Shown here in pieces: positions 12,900 to 26,734 of a stretch of 64,000 bases of DNA. Within the stretch, counting starts at the first letter, position 1; each line of letters begins with the position of its first letter. The stretch lies in the NCBI RefSeq assembly GCF_963583255.1, contig NC_084818.1:10542222-10606221 (forward strand), read 5' to 3'. The notes below the pieces were generated by a model. The model made no database searches, was not told the origin of the DNA, and saw only the letters and a list, made by a program, of their open reading frames with translations. The DNA comes from Pyrus communis (taxonomy: Eukaryota > Streptophyta > Magnoliopsida > Rosales > Rosaceae). A program made the translations under genes and the position numbers.

Positions 12900-15800
12900 T
12901 GCTTATGGATGATTCATTCCCACAGCACCAATCACAATCTTATTCCCTCAATTCAGTGGATTGTCGCATCGTCACAAGTTCGATTTCCTAATTTGGACAT
13001 TTCTTACGAAAACCACTTTATGTGGGGTACAAGACGTGAATCTTCACTTGACTATCAAGAAGCTGAGAAACCATTGACGCAAACAATGGCATGGAAGAGC
13101 TAAATAAGCCTCTATCATGATCTTCATTCGAAGACTTATGCTCAAAGCATTACAAATGGAATTACCTCCTGAATGAGGATTTCATGGCTCTTTGGCTCGT
13201 TCCTATAGACCGTCTAATCATAAAAGATATTGCTTGAAGCATATAATGGTTACATTCATGAATGTGTACAATTCTGAAGTTTATAAATCCGATCAAATTT
13301 TGACTAGATAATACTTTTCTTGTCCTTCCATGTTTCTAACTAGCTCCTAAAGCAGTAGTGTAGAAAGTGGAAGTTTACCAAATTCTCGAATTTGATTACT
13401 ACCATAAACGTGAGAGAAAGGTATGACTTTATACCCAGTTCAGCTGGAGCCTATCAAATCCAATTCGGGGTATGTCTCTTTCACAATCCAATTTCAAGTT
13501 TGTTTTTTACAACATATGGAAGAATCAAGGCCTACCAAGGTGTGGCATCATGCCCGAAGCATGATCTTTGGTACTTAAGACCTAAAACTTCAAGAATAAG
13601 GGATAATATTCCCAAACCTTAACCCTGCAAAATCTACTTTTGTCTCGATGGAATTGGTCATTGGTTATGCACATGTTCGTGCCCCTACCAATGTTGTTGA
13701 GGAGTACCATTCTAGTAGTCAATCTGTGAGACTAATTTTGCTCCACCAAACATCATTGGTAGAGCATAATTTTGACATGGATGGCCTTGTTGGCCGAATC
13801 CCCTTAGTAAATCATTTACTTTGTGAACATTTTTCCATGTTCCTGGATTCAAGTTTGGTGTATGTTTTACTTATGGATAATCTTATTGATATTGTCTCGA
13901 ATATGAGTTAACGGAATCATGTTTCTTAATACATGTGACCGATTCAATTAAACACATGATTAGGTAGGAATGTGGGAAAGTTAGTTGTCTGGATGAATGC
14001 ATACTACACATACTAACTTTACACCTAAATCACATCTTTGACAACAACTTCAGGTTTATCCAACCTGATTAAGAGCATTGGCACGCTCCTCGTTGTATGA
14101 ATGGTATTGAATCACCATTTAAGGGACCTTAAAATTCTCTCTGTCGTTGAGTTTTTAAGGATATTCGAGATGACAATGATTATAAATGAAACCACTGAAG
14201 AAAATAGAAAGAAATATGTTTGCACCACTCCAAAAATGAGCATGAAGCTTTGATTTGGGGCTAATGGGTTGTCTCCCAATTGGAAACACACCACATGTGG
14301 CTGGCCTGGAGCTGGGTGATTCGAGTAGTTTACTTGTTTTGGCACAACCTTTTGGGACACTTAGGTCAAACAATGATGCTACGACGCATCTCCTTACCCG
14401 AAGTAAAGATCTTGTACCTACAAGCACACTTTGCCAAAACCTGCTCGTTTTGGGAAAATTTGATTTCTAAATCATCAGTAGCAAAGATACGAAACGACTC
14501 TTTTTTCATAGTGGATTCAAGGGAATATATGTGGACTAGTCCAACCAAAATGCAGACTATAAAAATACTTATGGTTTTGGTTGATGAATCGACAAATTGG
14601 TCACATGTTTGTCCACATGCATTACTGCTAAACCTCTTGGCCGATTAAGGGTTCACCACCCTACTTATCCCATAAAGTTCGGAATATTGGATAATGCCAG
14701 AGAGTTTATATCGACGGTTTTCGATAAAGTATTGCATGTATTTTGGGTTTATAATTGAACATCGAATTCCCATATTCATCCCAAATAGCCTTGCCTAGTG
14801 ATCATAAAGCACAATTTAAATGATCGCTTGAATTTTGGTAAACGTACCAAGTTTTCGGTTTCTGCCTAGGGCTATGTAATCCTTGTACGCAGTTAAGTTG
14901 GTCCGCCTTGAGGCTCATTGCCACCCAACCTATATGACGTTGCAGTTGGTTACTGGGTACAAACCTGACGATTTTCGTATTTTTACACATTTGGGTGTGC
15001 ATTCCATGTGCCAAGTTACGCCACTGCAACATACAAATATGGGTCCTCACAAAAGGATTTGAATCTTTGTCGATTATGATTTTCCTTCACACTAGCTCTC
15101 TTAGAGCCCTTGCACGCGATCTCTTTACCACTCATTTGCAGGTTGTCACTTTACTGAGATAGTCTTCCTGCCGTTAGGGGGAGATAAGATCGTCAACGTT
15201 CCTGGAGAACGGCGTGAATTTTTGTGGACGTTGCCCACTATGTCTCATCTTGATCTTTGTACCGCACAAGTGTGATAAGCAAGTACGATGAATTCTAGCT
15301 TTTAGAATGTTGCTCCAGATGCATTCCTTTGATCTAGCTAAAGTGATGAGATCATATACCAGCTGCAAACATGCCTTCAAGGATAGACGTACTTAACAGA
15401 CATCAAGTCAACATCCCTAGAGGGTGTGCCGCCCTTGTTGGACGGTTTGGATGCCCCTTGTTAGACGATCCGATACACCGGCGGATAGCCAATCAATTTG
15501 TCTTAGCCTAAAGCACAACATATCACTTCGTTTGTAGGATTCACTTCCCTGGAAGAGGAAGACATGACATAACAATGAATCTAAACTCGATTGCTGTCTC
15601 AAATCATTTCCATCTCATGAGATTAATCTGAATTTCTCCTGAGACTTAAAGTTCTTGGTCGAGTATGCTAGTTTGGATGAGCTAAATGGAATTGAAATGA
15701 GATTATCATCAATGATTTTTTCACTTATATGGTAGCTACCGACATAAATGAAAAACGACGATATCGAACCGTGTTCCGTTGAATAAGTGACAACATATAC

Positions 15801-17220
15801 CTGATTGGATAACCAAAATTACAATCCAGGTCAAATTCCTTAGCAAAGTGTGTTTTGGACCTGTCGTTCCTACATTGCCCAAGGTAACCTTGTTACAAGT
15901 GGGAAAGGAAGCGTTATGAGATGAATGAAATAGTGCGATATAATGCATGGCTTACGACATAAAGTTTCTCTCAAACGTCCTGTGATTAACAGCAGCATTA
16001 TGAAATATGGTTAATGTTTTCTCCATGGGGATATAGATACGGAGATTTACATGTAAGTTCTCGAAGAATTACATGGACTGCTTCAAATAGTTCCAAAACA
16101 ATGGAACACCCTCTTAACTCGTTTTGAGGCGTTCACTTATGGATTGAAAAATCCGACGGATATGGTATACCCATCTGCGTGATTATTTGATTAGTCAGGG
16201 ATATGAGTTATGCCTTTGGGTGTTAAACTATGAAGTCTTATTCTAAATTGCTAGAGTTACAGTTTATGTTGTTGACACGAATCTCACTAAGACTCTGGAA
16301 GAGCTTAAGAATATTGCCTCTCACCTGAAGATGAAATGTGAGATGAAAGATCTTGGGAAAACTTGTTTATGCCTTAACCTGAAGTTCAAGTGTTGTTTCG
16401 ATGGTATTTTGGTCTACCGGTCGAACTATACCTCGAATGTGTTACTTTTGAGTATACCTTTAATCATCCATACGTTATATGCAAATGAGACCCTTGAAGA
16501 GGTTATGGAATCAGAAATTTCATATCTAAAGTTCAAATTTGCGCTTCATTGCACTTAGCTTATTGTATTTAGACAGGACATCTCATTCGTTGTTGATCTT
16601 GGTAAAGATGCAGCACCGCGCCTATACGCATCCATTGAATTGGTATTAAAGACATACCCTGAAGGTAGTACGAGGGAAAATGCCAACGCATCTTGAGCGG
16701 ATCCAACCCCCTGATCCTCGAAATGATGCTTGCCTTATTGTTATGCTAACGCATGTTACTTATCAAACCCACACAAGGCAAAATCCCCAAATGGTTATGT
16801 CTTTACCGTTAGGGATATCGTAATATCTTGAAGATCCACGATATGACCTTAGTTGTGAAATCTTCAAATCGTTCCAAGACTCAGCTCACTTCACTACGCC
16901 ACAAGTGAGACATGGTTAGGAGTTCTTGTTGAGCATATTCGAAGTACTTTCTATTTTCATCTATCGTTGAGTCTCGACGACGATCCATGAAGATTATGCT
17001 ACATATATCCACCCGACCAAGCTATGATACATCAACGAAGTCAACGCCAAGACATATTACGTCCACATTTACATCAGCAAAGCATCAGGAGATTGAAGTC
17101 ATGCAAGCCGATCCCAGACAACCTTGCCGACCTCTACACTACGTCATTGCCGAAGTCAACCTTTCAGAAGCTTGTTCGAGGAATTGGTGTGCCTAATTAT
17201 CGTATGCAATGTTTGTAGTT
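12900..17220 (+). pseudogene. Decayed Copia polyprotein of element 2
   Basis: Fragments in several frames can still be matched to Copia domains. The integrase region shows WHNLLGHLGQTMMLRRIS and then MVLVDESTNWSHVC (near 14570), followed by a DNAREF-like catalytic segment near 14695. The RT palm region reads VYVVDTNLTKTLEEL and MKCEMKDLGKTCLCL (16262-16380). An RNase H tail resembles NLADLFTKSLPKSTFQKLV near 17115-17175. Stops and frameshifts occur every few dozen codons. This is the most degraded coding region among the LTR elements here. Confidence 0.8.
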
Positions 17221-17642
17221 CTCATTTGGAAGTTATGTCAAACTCAGGGGGAGTATCCATAAGTATACTCACTTGATCTTAATGTACTCTTTTTCCTTAC
17301 GATTAAGAGCATTTTTCCCATTGGGTTTTTGCTACCTAACTAGGTTTTAACGAGGCACCCATCCTGGGCTGATTATACCCTTGTGAGCTCTTCTATTTGC
17401 ATCCAAAAGACGTATAGTTTTGACTTAATGCAACTTCTCACTTTTCTCCTTGGTCTATGGGTTTTTCTCCTACCTTGGGTTTTACCATAGCGAGGTTTTG
17501 TGAGTTTTACTTTTTATGCATTCTTCCGTTGCTTTGAGACTTGTATTTGCTTATTGTGTCGATGACTTCATCAACTGTACTTACTTCATCATTGAAGACT
17601 TGATGCGTCATTTACTTGAGTTTTTACACACTCAAGGGTGAG

Positions 17643-17913
17643 TGTTGCAGTCCTATTAGATTAGGAATGTGATTGTGTAAATCCAAGTAGATCTAAGGAT
17701 ATCTCGTATATTCCTATTAGGAGTTGATTACCTATTAAGAGTTGTAATCCTAAAGGGTAAGGAATTAATCTTCCTTACTACTATAAATAAAGGCACAATG
17801 AGGTGAAATAGAACACATCCACAATTACACAACTCTCTCTTTCTCTCTACTATTGCCACACCTTCCCTCTCTCTCTGGCCTCCATAATCATTCAGTAAAT
17901 TATGCCTACAACA
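17643..17913 (+). repeat. 3' LTR of Copia element 2
   Basis: 271 bp partner of 11230-11498, with the TATA-like CTATAAATAAAGG preserved. It ends CCTACAACA directly before the second AGACT. Confidence 0.9.
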
Positions 17914-17918
17914 AGACT

Positions 17919-18393
17919 TAATATATTCATGTAATATTAAAACACCATTGTACTAACCTTGTGAAGACATCCTTCAATGCACATCTAGGACTGAAGCTGC
18001 AGCTAGCTCACCAAAGCACCTAGAACTAGAGATGGATCTTCTGCACACTCACCATGACTGTATTACGCGAATATATGAGGAGTTCTCTAAGTATGTGTTT
18101 CAGTGGTGTATGCAGGGACCTTCCCTTGGTATTTATACTATTATAACCCTAGTGCACATTCCCATAATCAGGCACTAGAATTTCTTATTGTACAAGGATA
18201 CAATCTACCAAAATCTTAGTCCTAATAGGATAGCATCAAGAGCCCTTATTTTCCAATTATAACCGGATTATATATCTTACTTGGAGTCCAAGCTATAGCT
18301 TATAACTAAACCCTAATCGTATTTACATTCCACATCAATCCTTATTAACTATATTGATCTATTAGCCGTTGGATTAGAGTTTAACATCCAAAA
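17919..18393 (-). repeat. 3' LTR of Copia element 3 (main part)
   Basis: Continues the nine bases at 11221-11229 and aligns along its length with 23945-24427, with roughly 28 differences by eye (5-6%). The terminal CCAACA of the right copy reads CCAAAA here. Confidence 0.88.
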
Positions 18394-19129
18394 TTCTCTC
18401 GTCAAATAGCTAATTCAAGAAAGAACTTTAATGAATATTTAAGCATGATTCTTTATTGGCTAATGGATTTAGTTAAGCTATAAAGCTTCTTGTATACTTT
18501 TATCAAGCAAGGGCTACTTACTCAGAACTATCGAAGACTATGAACAAGAAAAGTGTCCATGACCTTTTATAATCACTGAGTAAGCTCTTTACATACACTT
18601 GACTTACATGAAGCAATTAATCACAGACTTGATACAGAAGTGCATAACAAACCATGAGTCAAAAGCATTGACTCCATCACTTCCAGGTCCATTTAATCAA
18701 CCTTATACCTGACTGTCTAATGCTTCCTATGAAGCTTTCAAGTAGAACAACTTATATATACTTTTGTGAAAACTGAGTTCATATGTCAAGCAACCTTATG
18801 ACATATCCAATTGCAGCTAATAACCCTTTGCTGATACATTAATGTATAAAATAAAATAAATAAAAAACAGTTGCTTATAACATTTTTACAACCTTTTCCT
18901 TTCAATGTGAAAATAAAATTAAAACCATATAAAAAACAATGTAATTGATCATTGAAACAACCTCTTTTTATTCAACCTTCAATTCAAACAACTGCAGTAA
19001 CTAATGAAATATAAAATCAATCTCAATATCAACTACTATTGATAACTAAAACACATATTATTATTATTACTCCCACTAGTTTAACAAATCTAGGGTTGCA
19101 GTCACTCCCATATTAATTGCATGCTTATG

Positions 19130-22100
19130 AAAAACTGCATTAGGCAATACCTTAGTAAGTGGATTAGCAAGCATCACATGAGTGTCAATGTAATCAACCT
19201 TGACTTTTCCAGACTACACCTTCTTCCTTGTCAATGCATATTTAGTGTTCAAGTGCTTAGTTCTAAGAGACCTTTTATTATTTTTAGAATAAAAGACAAC
19301 AGCTTTATTATCACACCAAATTTGAATAGGCTTTGCTATGGAATCCATAATCTCGAGACTGCTGATAAAATTTCTCAACCATATAGCTTGTGATGTAGCT
19401 TCATAACAAGCTACAAACTCAGCTTGCAAGGTAGAAGTGGCAACAGTATCTTGTTTCACACTCTTCCATGACATTGCCCCATTTGCCAACATGGATATAT
19501 AACCTGAAGTTGACTTAAGTGAATCAAGAGAGCCTGCAAAATCTGAGTCACTATAACCTCCTAGTTCAAGTCTTGAATCCCTTTTGTATACTAGTTGGTA
19601 CTCTTTAGTTCTTTGCAGGCATCTTGAAACTTTCTTAGCAATTATCTAGTGTACATTACCATGATTAGACTGAAACCTTCCCAGTATGTTAATGGCATAT
19701 GCAATATTAGGTTTGGTACATACATGTGCATACATGAGACTCCCAACTAGAGAAGCATAAAGCTTGCTAGCCATTTCTTTTCTCTTAAACTAAATTTTGG
19801 GGCACTGATCTTTACTAAGCTTATCTTCCTTTTTCATTAGAACATCACATCCATTTAAGTCTTCCATATTGAACCTTTTAATACTTTTTCAATAAATGTT
19901 ATATGTGATAAACCAAGTAGCCCTTTACTTCGATCCCCTGTGATCTAAATCCCGAGAACAAAAGCTGTTTCTCCCATATCTTTCATCTCAAAGTGTTTTG
20001 ACAGAAATCTCTTGGTGTCATTCAACAATGATGCATTATTGCATACTAATAATATGTCATCTCCGTAAAGAATGAGAAAGATAAAATAGTTTCCATTCCT
20101 TTTCATGTAAACACATTAATCACTAGGGCTCTATTCGAAACCATGTGATGAAGCAACCTCATCAAACTTCAAATACCACTATCTCGAGGCCTGTTTCAAT
20201 CCATAAATGGACTTGTTAATTTTACAGACCAAACGCTCTCTCCCTCTTGAATGAAACCCTCTGGTTGCTTCATCTAGATCTTTTCTTCAAGATTTCCATT
20301 CAAGAATGCAGTCTTCACAAACCATTTGATGCAGAAATAAATTGAAGTGAGCTACTAGTGCCATGATCACTTTAAAAAGTCTTTTGTAGGGACTGGAGAG
20401 AATGTTCATTATAATCAACTCATTTTTGTTGAGTATAACCCATTGTTACAAGTCTAGCTTTGTATCTTTCAATATCACCCTTTGAGTCTCTCTTGGTCTT
20501 GTAAACCCACTTGCAACCTATTGGTTTACATCATTGCGGAAGCTTAACTAACTACCACACTTTATTTTTATCTGTTGAATCCAATTCTGATTGCATAGCT
20601 TCTTGTCAATGTGCATTATTTGGACTCTCAATTGTTGTCTTGAGTTTAATGGATTTTCTTCTTTACTATTAAACTCAGCTTCTTGTAGATACACAAGGAA
20701 GTCATATGAGATTGCAAGCTTTATTGCATAAGTGGATCTTCTGGTTTCCATTTGCACATGTTCAATGTGCATTTCTTGGATATCTAGTGCACTGTTCAAC
20801 TGCGCAGGTTATTTTGCAACCATTTCTTCTTCTTGAGCAGCCTATATTGGTTCTTTAATATGTTCATTGGCACAACAACTTCATCTTTCACAACATCACC
20901 TAGGTTTTCATCTTGCAATGCTGTGGTATCTTCATTTCAGTCAAGATTCTCTACCCATTGATCATCTTTAACTTCTTCAATGAACTTGGCTTTTCCAGTT
21001 TCAATGAACCTTAAGGTATGATTGGGCCAATAAAACTGTAACCTTTAGTTCTTTCTGGATACTCTACAAAGAAGCATGTAATTGTTCTAGGGTCTAGCTT
21101 CTTCTTAATTGGATTGTATGCTCTTGCTTCTGCTATACATCCCCAAATTCTCAAGTGATTTAGCATTGGTTTTCTGTTAGTCCACAATTCGAATGGTGTC
21201 TTAGGAACAAACTTGCTAGGGACCTTATTCAGCAAGTAATTTGCATTTTTTATTGCTTCTCCCTAAAGAAAAGTAGGTAACTTCGAATTACTCATCATGC
21301 TTCTTACCGTTTCAATCAATGTCCTATTTCTTTTTTCACTAACTCTATTTTGTTCAGGGGTCCCATGATTGGTGTATTGAGCAACGATTCCATGCTCTTA
21401 CAGAAACACTGCAAAGACACCAGGCTGCCTACCAGACTCACTAAATTCCTTAGTACTCTCCACCTCTATCAGACCTTCTACCTTGATTTTGCAGTCTAAT
21501 TCATTCTCTACTTCTGCTTTATAAATTTTGAAAGCAACAAAGGCACTAGATTTCTCAGTTAACAAGTATCCATACCCAAACCTAGAAAAATCATATGTAA
21601 ATGTGATGAAATACTTGTAGCCATCATGTGTTTGTGTTGGGAAAGGACCATAAATGTTTGTGTAGATTAGTTCCAGCAGCTTTTTACTTCTAGTTGAACA
21701 TTTCATTTTCTTGTTTATCAATTTTCCCTTAATGCAGTTGGTACAAATTTCGAAATCACTATAATTTAGTGACGGCAGGATTTGTTCTCTAGCCAATCTT
21801 TGCTTTCTCTCTCTAGAAATATGCCCTAATCTCTTGTGCCACAACTTGGATGAGGTGTCGTTTGTGCCCTATTGTGTTAACTACACTTATTGGTATATTG
21901 TAGTTAAACTTGAACATATCACCAGTCAACACTCTGTCACCAATTAGCTTAAAACTTCGAAATATTGAAAAACCAATCTCATTAATATCAAATTTAAACT
22001 TTGATTTAACAAGCCTACTAACTGAAACTAAATTCCTTCTCATGGAAGGTATACAAGCAACATCAACCAAATCTAGCAAAAAGCCATAAAATAATTCAAG

Positions 22101-23148
22101 TCTAACTACTCTAATGAACTATACTGCAACTTTAGCTCTATTGCCCACGAACACTGACACCTCATCCTTGTTTGACACCCTCTTACTAATGTACCCCTAC
22201 AATGAATTTGTACATGAATTGTCGCACTAGTATCAAGCCACCAGGTATCATAAGATACCTCAATTAAATTTGATTCAAAACAAATTGAAATTTTCTGTAC
22301 CATACCTTTGTTTTTCTTGCTTTCTTTATTTTCCTTCCAACGTTTATACCTAATGCATTCCTTATTCTGATGTCCAACCTTTTTATAGAAGAAACACTTT
22401 ATACCAACAACCCTATTAACTTTTAAATGGTTGTGACCCCTATTAACCCTTCAAGCACCTTTATTGTTGTTTCTTTGTGGAGGGTTATTTCTCTCACTTG
22501 AAGGATATGCAAGATCAACATGTTGTACTGCATTGACTTGTTTCTTGTTCTTATATTGGCGAATGTTCTGCTCTTCATGCACACAGATGGCAATTAGCTT
22601 GTTCAAGTCCCATTTTTCTTTCCAAGCTACGTAAGTACTCTTCAATACTCAGGGGGTAAGGAATTTGGGGCGAGATGAACTAGAAAGGGATCATCAATCT
22701 TAATGTTAAATGCATTATACTTTGCAGCTACATCAACCATTGAGAGAATGTGCTCTCTCACATTACCACCAAGGTACTTAGTGGTTATAAGGGTGTTTAT
22801 AAGGGTTCCAATTTTAGCGTTCTCAGATTCCTTGAACTTGGCTTCTATGGAGTCAAGATATGCCTTAACATTATCTGACTCAATGATTGCTCCTCAAACT
22901 AGGTTAGACATCGATCTTTTGATTACCAGCAGCGCCATTCTGTTAGCCTTAACCCATTTTTCATATTCATTCTTCTTGTCTACAGTTGCATCATTAGCAG
23001 GCTTAGCTGGTTCACTCTTTCTTAGAGCTAAATTGAAATCCATGAGCCCTAGAGCTATTTCAATATCTTGCCTCCACTTCTTATAGTTGGTTCCATTGAG
23101 TATTTGAATTGAATTCAGGGAGCTAATTACTGAAAGATTTTCAAACAA
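19130..23148 (-). pseudogene. Broken Copia gag-pol of element 3
   Basis: Read on the minus strand. Gag starts near 23148 with LNGTNYKKWRQDIEIALGL, then a stop, then EEQNIRQYKNKKQVNAVQHV. The zinc knuckle is damaged (CFFYKKVGHQNKEC, second Cys replaced by Tyr). Protease reads WWLDTSATIHV, with Ser in place of the Gly of a DTGA-type active site. Integrase (21844-21398) has WHKRLGHISRERKQRL, CTNCIKGK and YFITFTYDFSRFGYGYL; a later part (21235-21011) has KTPFELWTNRKP and LRIWGC. RT is fragmentary around 20560-19620, with a YGDD-like box near 20060. RNase H (19492-19214) has GAMSWKSVKQDTVATSTLQA and WCDNKAVV. Multiple stops and frameshifts make it non-functional. Confidence 0.88.
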
Positions 23149-23944
23149 AAATAAGCATTCAAGACTCTATATTTGGTATAACTGAAACAACTCAACCTTT
23201 GTTTGGCATTCAAGTTTAATCAATATCAATGCAAAGTATATAAGTTGCATAAGTAATGGTATAACATGAAAGCCATCCACCTTTGTTGGGTAATTAACTT
23301 TCACAGCTCATGCATCTTACATTCTTCCACTGAGCTATTAGTAACCGAACCAATATAGATTAGTCACACCTTTATTTAGGAATATAACCTTATTGTTATG
23401 GCTACTGACACAAGCTGATCAATCAGACCTTGAAATTTTAGCAATTCTTGAATGATTGAAATGAATTTGTTGTATTCCATTCATCCAATTACATCTCAAA
23501 AAATATTGATCAAATTATAACTTTCAGCATGTTATGAACCTTAAAACTTTCGATCATTAACTTGCTCAACAATCAAGATTCTGAAGCAAACAATTCTTTA
23601 AGTTTTATATAGGCCAAAATTAATCCTTATACCAGTTATGCTAAAATTGATAGTTCTAGGGTTTATGTGAATGCGTGTCTGGTACAAGAAGTCATCATGG
23701 TACTTGTTTGCAGTATATGAAGTTAAGCATATATAACTCAGTTCTTAAACCCAGTCGTGATTTTTACAAAGATGCATGAATATGTAATCAGACATCATAT
23801 GCAATTATTAAATATAGCTGCGGAAAACCAGGATCAAATCTTGAGCAAAATATCAGTTCATTCACATGCCTTTGAACTTGCATGCATGATGTACGTTTAT
23901 TCTTTATGGATTTTAATTGCACAAACGTTGGCTCTGATACCAAC

Positions 23945-24427
23945 TATTAGACTTAATACATTTATGTAATATTAAAACACCATTGTACTAATCTTGTGAA
24001 GACATCCTTCAATGCACAGCTAGAACTGAAGCTGCAGCTAGCACACCAAAGCACCTAGAACTAGAGAAGGATCTTCTGCACACTCACCACGACTGTATTA
24101 CGTGAACCTATTGGGAGTTCTCTAAGTATGTGTTTGGGTGGTGTATGCATGGACCTTCCCTTGGTATTTATACTATTACAACTCTAGTGCACATTCCCAT
24201 AATCAAGCACTAGAATTCCTTATTGTACAAGGATACAATCTACCAAATCTTAGTCCTAATAGGATAGTATCAAGAGCCCTTATTCTCCAATTATAACCGG
24301 ATTATATATCTTACTTGGAGTCCAAGTTATAGCTTATAACTAAACCCTAATCGTACTTACATTCCACATCAATCCTTATTAACTATGTTGACCTATTAGC
24401 CGTTGGATTAGAGTCTAACATCCAACA
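23945..24427 (-). repeat. 5' LTR of Copia element 3
   Basis: 483 bp. On the plus strand it starts TATTAGACTTAA (TG start mutated to TA) and ends GTCTAACATCCAACA. The adjacent primer-binding site (complement of GGCTCTGATACCA, near 23930) fixes orientation and boundary. Confidence 0.9.
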
Positions 24428-24758
24428 AAAACGTGTAACTTTAATACGAAACTCAGATGCTTCGATTAGTTGAATAACTTCAGTTTAATCTAATTAGAAA
24501 CCGCATAAATGAAACCAAATTAAAATATTAAAGAAAACAACTGAACGAAATTGGTCACTTCTTATTTGGTTTGATCAAGTTACAAGTTTAAGGTCTAAAC
24601 AACATTGATATGATGTTACAATGGTTTAGTGTGCAATTTGATATCTAAGACGTGGAATCGAATTGGAATTGTGTCTATCCCTTACGCTATATATACTAAC
24701 CAGTTGTTATTTTAAAAATAATTTGGCTCACTTTATTAGAGAAGATTGATACTCTAAC

Positions 24759-25640
24759 GTGTTGTGCTATTAACACTAAACTAATGAAGACAAACTATTT
24801 TGACGGCTTTCAGTCTACCACGTTTGTAGTTTTGAAAGGTTTCAATTTTGAATCTCATCCCACATTGGTATTACTTAATTTACTTTGCTCTCCTTTCCTA
24901 TATATTGTTGAATTCTTATCTCAATCTCATTACTTGTGCTACACCTATAGCTCTAAGTGTTGGCATGTCTAAACTAAATGAAGACAGACTACTTTGACGA
25001 CTTACACTTTACCTCGTCCTTAGTGTTGAAAGGTTCCGATTTGAATATCTCATACCACACTGGTGTACTACATTGCCCTCATTTCCTATATGTTGAATTC
25101 TTATCTCGTTCATCCCTACTTGTGCTACACCTATATCTTTAAGTATTGTGTTGTCAACACTAAACTAGATAAAGACGGACTATTTTGACGACTTATACTC
25201 CTTGTTCTTAGTGTTGAAAGGTTCCAATTCTGAATACCTCATACCACATTGTTGTACTACATTGCTCTTCTTTCCTATATATTGTTGAATTCTTATCTCA
25301 TTCATCTCTATTGTGCTATATCTATATCTTTAAGTGTTGTGCTATCAACACTAAACTAAATATAGACTACTTTGACGACTTACACTCAATCTCATTCTTT
25401 ATGTTGAAAGGTTCCATTTTTGAATACCTCATCCTACATTGGTGTACAACATTGCTCTCCTTTCCTATATACTGTTGAATTCTTACCTCGTTCATTCTTA
25501 CTTGTGCTACGTCTATATCTCCAAGTGTTGTGCTCTCAACACTAAACTAATAAAGACATATTGCATTGACAACTCACACCTTACATCGTTCTTAGTTTTG
25601 AAAGGTTCCAATTCCGAATACATCATCCCACATTGATAAA
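24759..25640. repeat. Tandem repeat, ~190-bp unit, five copies
   Basis: Five head-to-tail units start at about 24759, 24957, 25143, 25334 and 25525 (spacings 198, 186, 191, 191); the last is truncated. Each unit opens with a GTGTTGTGCTATCAACAC-like inverted repeat and contains TTGACGACTTACAC, GTTGAAAGGTTCC and TTGAATTCTTATCTC. No ORF runs through it. The period is in the range of plant satellite monomers, but only one short array is visible. Confidence 0.88.
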
Positions 25641-26734
25641 AACAAATTGTCACATGCTTAAGACGGTTAGACCTAATTTGGGAAAGAAAAAGGAGGTAAA
25701 AAACGTTACTTGCATCACTAGCTAATTGCCGCAGTTGCTCATGTAAGCACAAAAACTCTCAACACGTTGCAATCGGTAATAAAACCCAAGTCTATGCCCA
25801 CTTCTGTGTACACATCTCCGCAGAAAACAACCGACTTAACGAATCGGTCTCGTTCACAAATTTTGCAGAGAGGAAAAAGTATCGTGGTTGTAGCTTTCTT
25901 GGCCACAGACTGCAATTTGCAAAAAGCCCCTCTGAAATTCGAAACAAGCAACACAAAAGGTACCAAAAGCTCCAAATTCAAGTGTAAAATACACAAAAAT
26001 ATAATTTGATATCATGATCATATTAACTAGAAAGTTTTCAAATTATGTTCAACTTGATAAAATTTAATCAAGGTCCTCCTGTTACCGCGCAAAAGATTTT
26101 AGATTAGAGTTTTATATAAATTTTCCACTTTTTGTAGTTTTTATTTTTTAAAAAATATTATTTGAGAGAAGTTTTTTATGCATCTCTGTTCTGAGCTTGC
26201 AGGGGGTTAGCTTGCTGGCATTGTTGAACAGTCTGGAGCTTGATTCAATGGTAATGCCTTTTCTTTTTTGGTTTGAAATCTGATTAAGATTAATGGGTTT
26301 TGGTTAATTTTTTGTAATATTGTTTGGAATTTGATTAACTTGTTTAGATTCTGTATTGCTACTTTGATGAAGCATGTGTTATTTTATTTTGAACGATGCT
26401 AGATATGATGATGTTAACTACAAATTAAATTATGCTGATTAACTTGATTTAACTCATTATTTTTCTGTTGTTTCATGAGATTGTAATTTTGGGTTTTAGG
26501 CACTTTATGCTCTCTTTTTGGGTTGCCAAGATGGTATCTTTGTTTTTCCAGAATTAGTTGTTCTATTAATTTTTCCTAATTTAGGTAATTAGAGATGTGT
26601 TTTATGTTCTTCCTATTTAAAAGATGAGTTTATGGATTAATTCATGATCCTTGTCATTGATTCATTCATTTTTATTGTGACATGAGTAGGCCACTTCACA
26701 ACAAATTATTAATCTCCATTGATTGAAGTGAAAG
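25641..26734 (+). promoter_or_regulatory. Upstream region and probable 5' leader intron of the SPA gene
   Basis: A plausible untranslated first exon ends TTGATTCAATG at 26250 with donor GTAATG. A matching acceptor is CATGAGTAG at 26688-26689, leaving a 45-base leader before the ATG at 26735. The AT- and T-rich sequence between looks intronic. No TATA box can be assigned with confidence. This is a splice-site inference only. Confidence 0.45.

Larger units (their letters stand above)
11230..17913 (+). mobile_element. Ty1/copia element 2, nested inside element 3
   Basis: LTRs 11230-11498 (269 bp) and 17643-17913 (271 bp), both TGTTGCAG...ACAACA, are flanked by a perfect AGACT duplication (11225-11229, 17914-17918). 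The joined flanks rebuild the start of the LTR of element 3, so the nesting order is clear. The internal region is badly decayed but keeps Copia landmarks in order: integrase near 14340-14800, RT near 16250-16480, and an RNase H tail near 16980-17200. No usable protein remains. Confidence 0.92.
11221..24427 (-). mobile_element. Minus-strand Ty1/copia element 3, interrupted by element 2
   Basis: The right LTR is 23945-24427 (483 bp). The left LTR is split into 11221-11229 and 17919-18393 (484 bp when rejoined) by another Copia. On the minus strand the LTR starts TGTTGGATGTTAGAC and ends TTAAGTCTAA(C/T)A. A TGGTATCAGAGCC primer-binding site (initiator Met tRNA type) lies just inside the right LTR, at about 23930-23943. 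Coding order on the minus strand is gag (23148-22451), zinc knuckle, protease, integrase (21844-21011), RT and RNase H (19492-19214). Without the nested element it is about 6.5 kb. Flanks are A-runs (AAAAA on the left, AAAAC on the right), so the TSD is only approximate. Confidence 0.9.
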
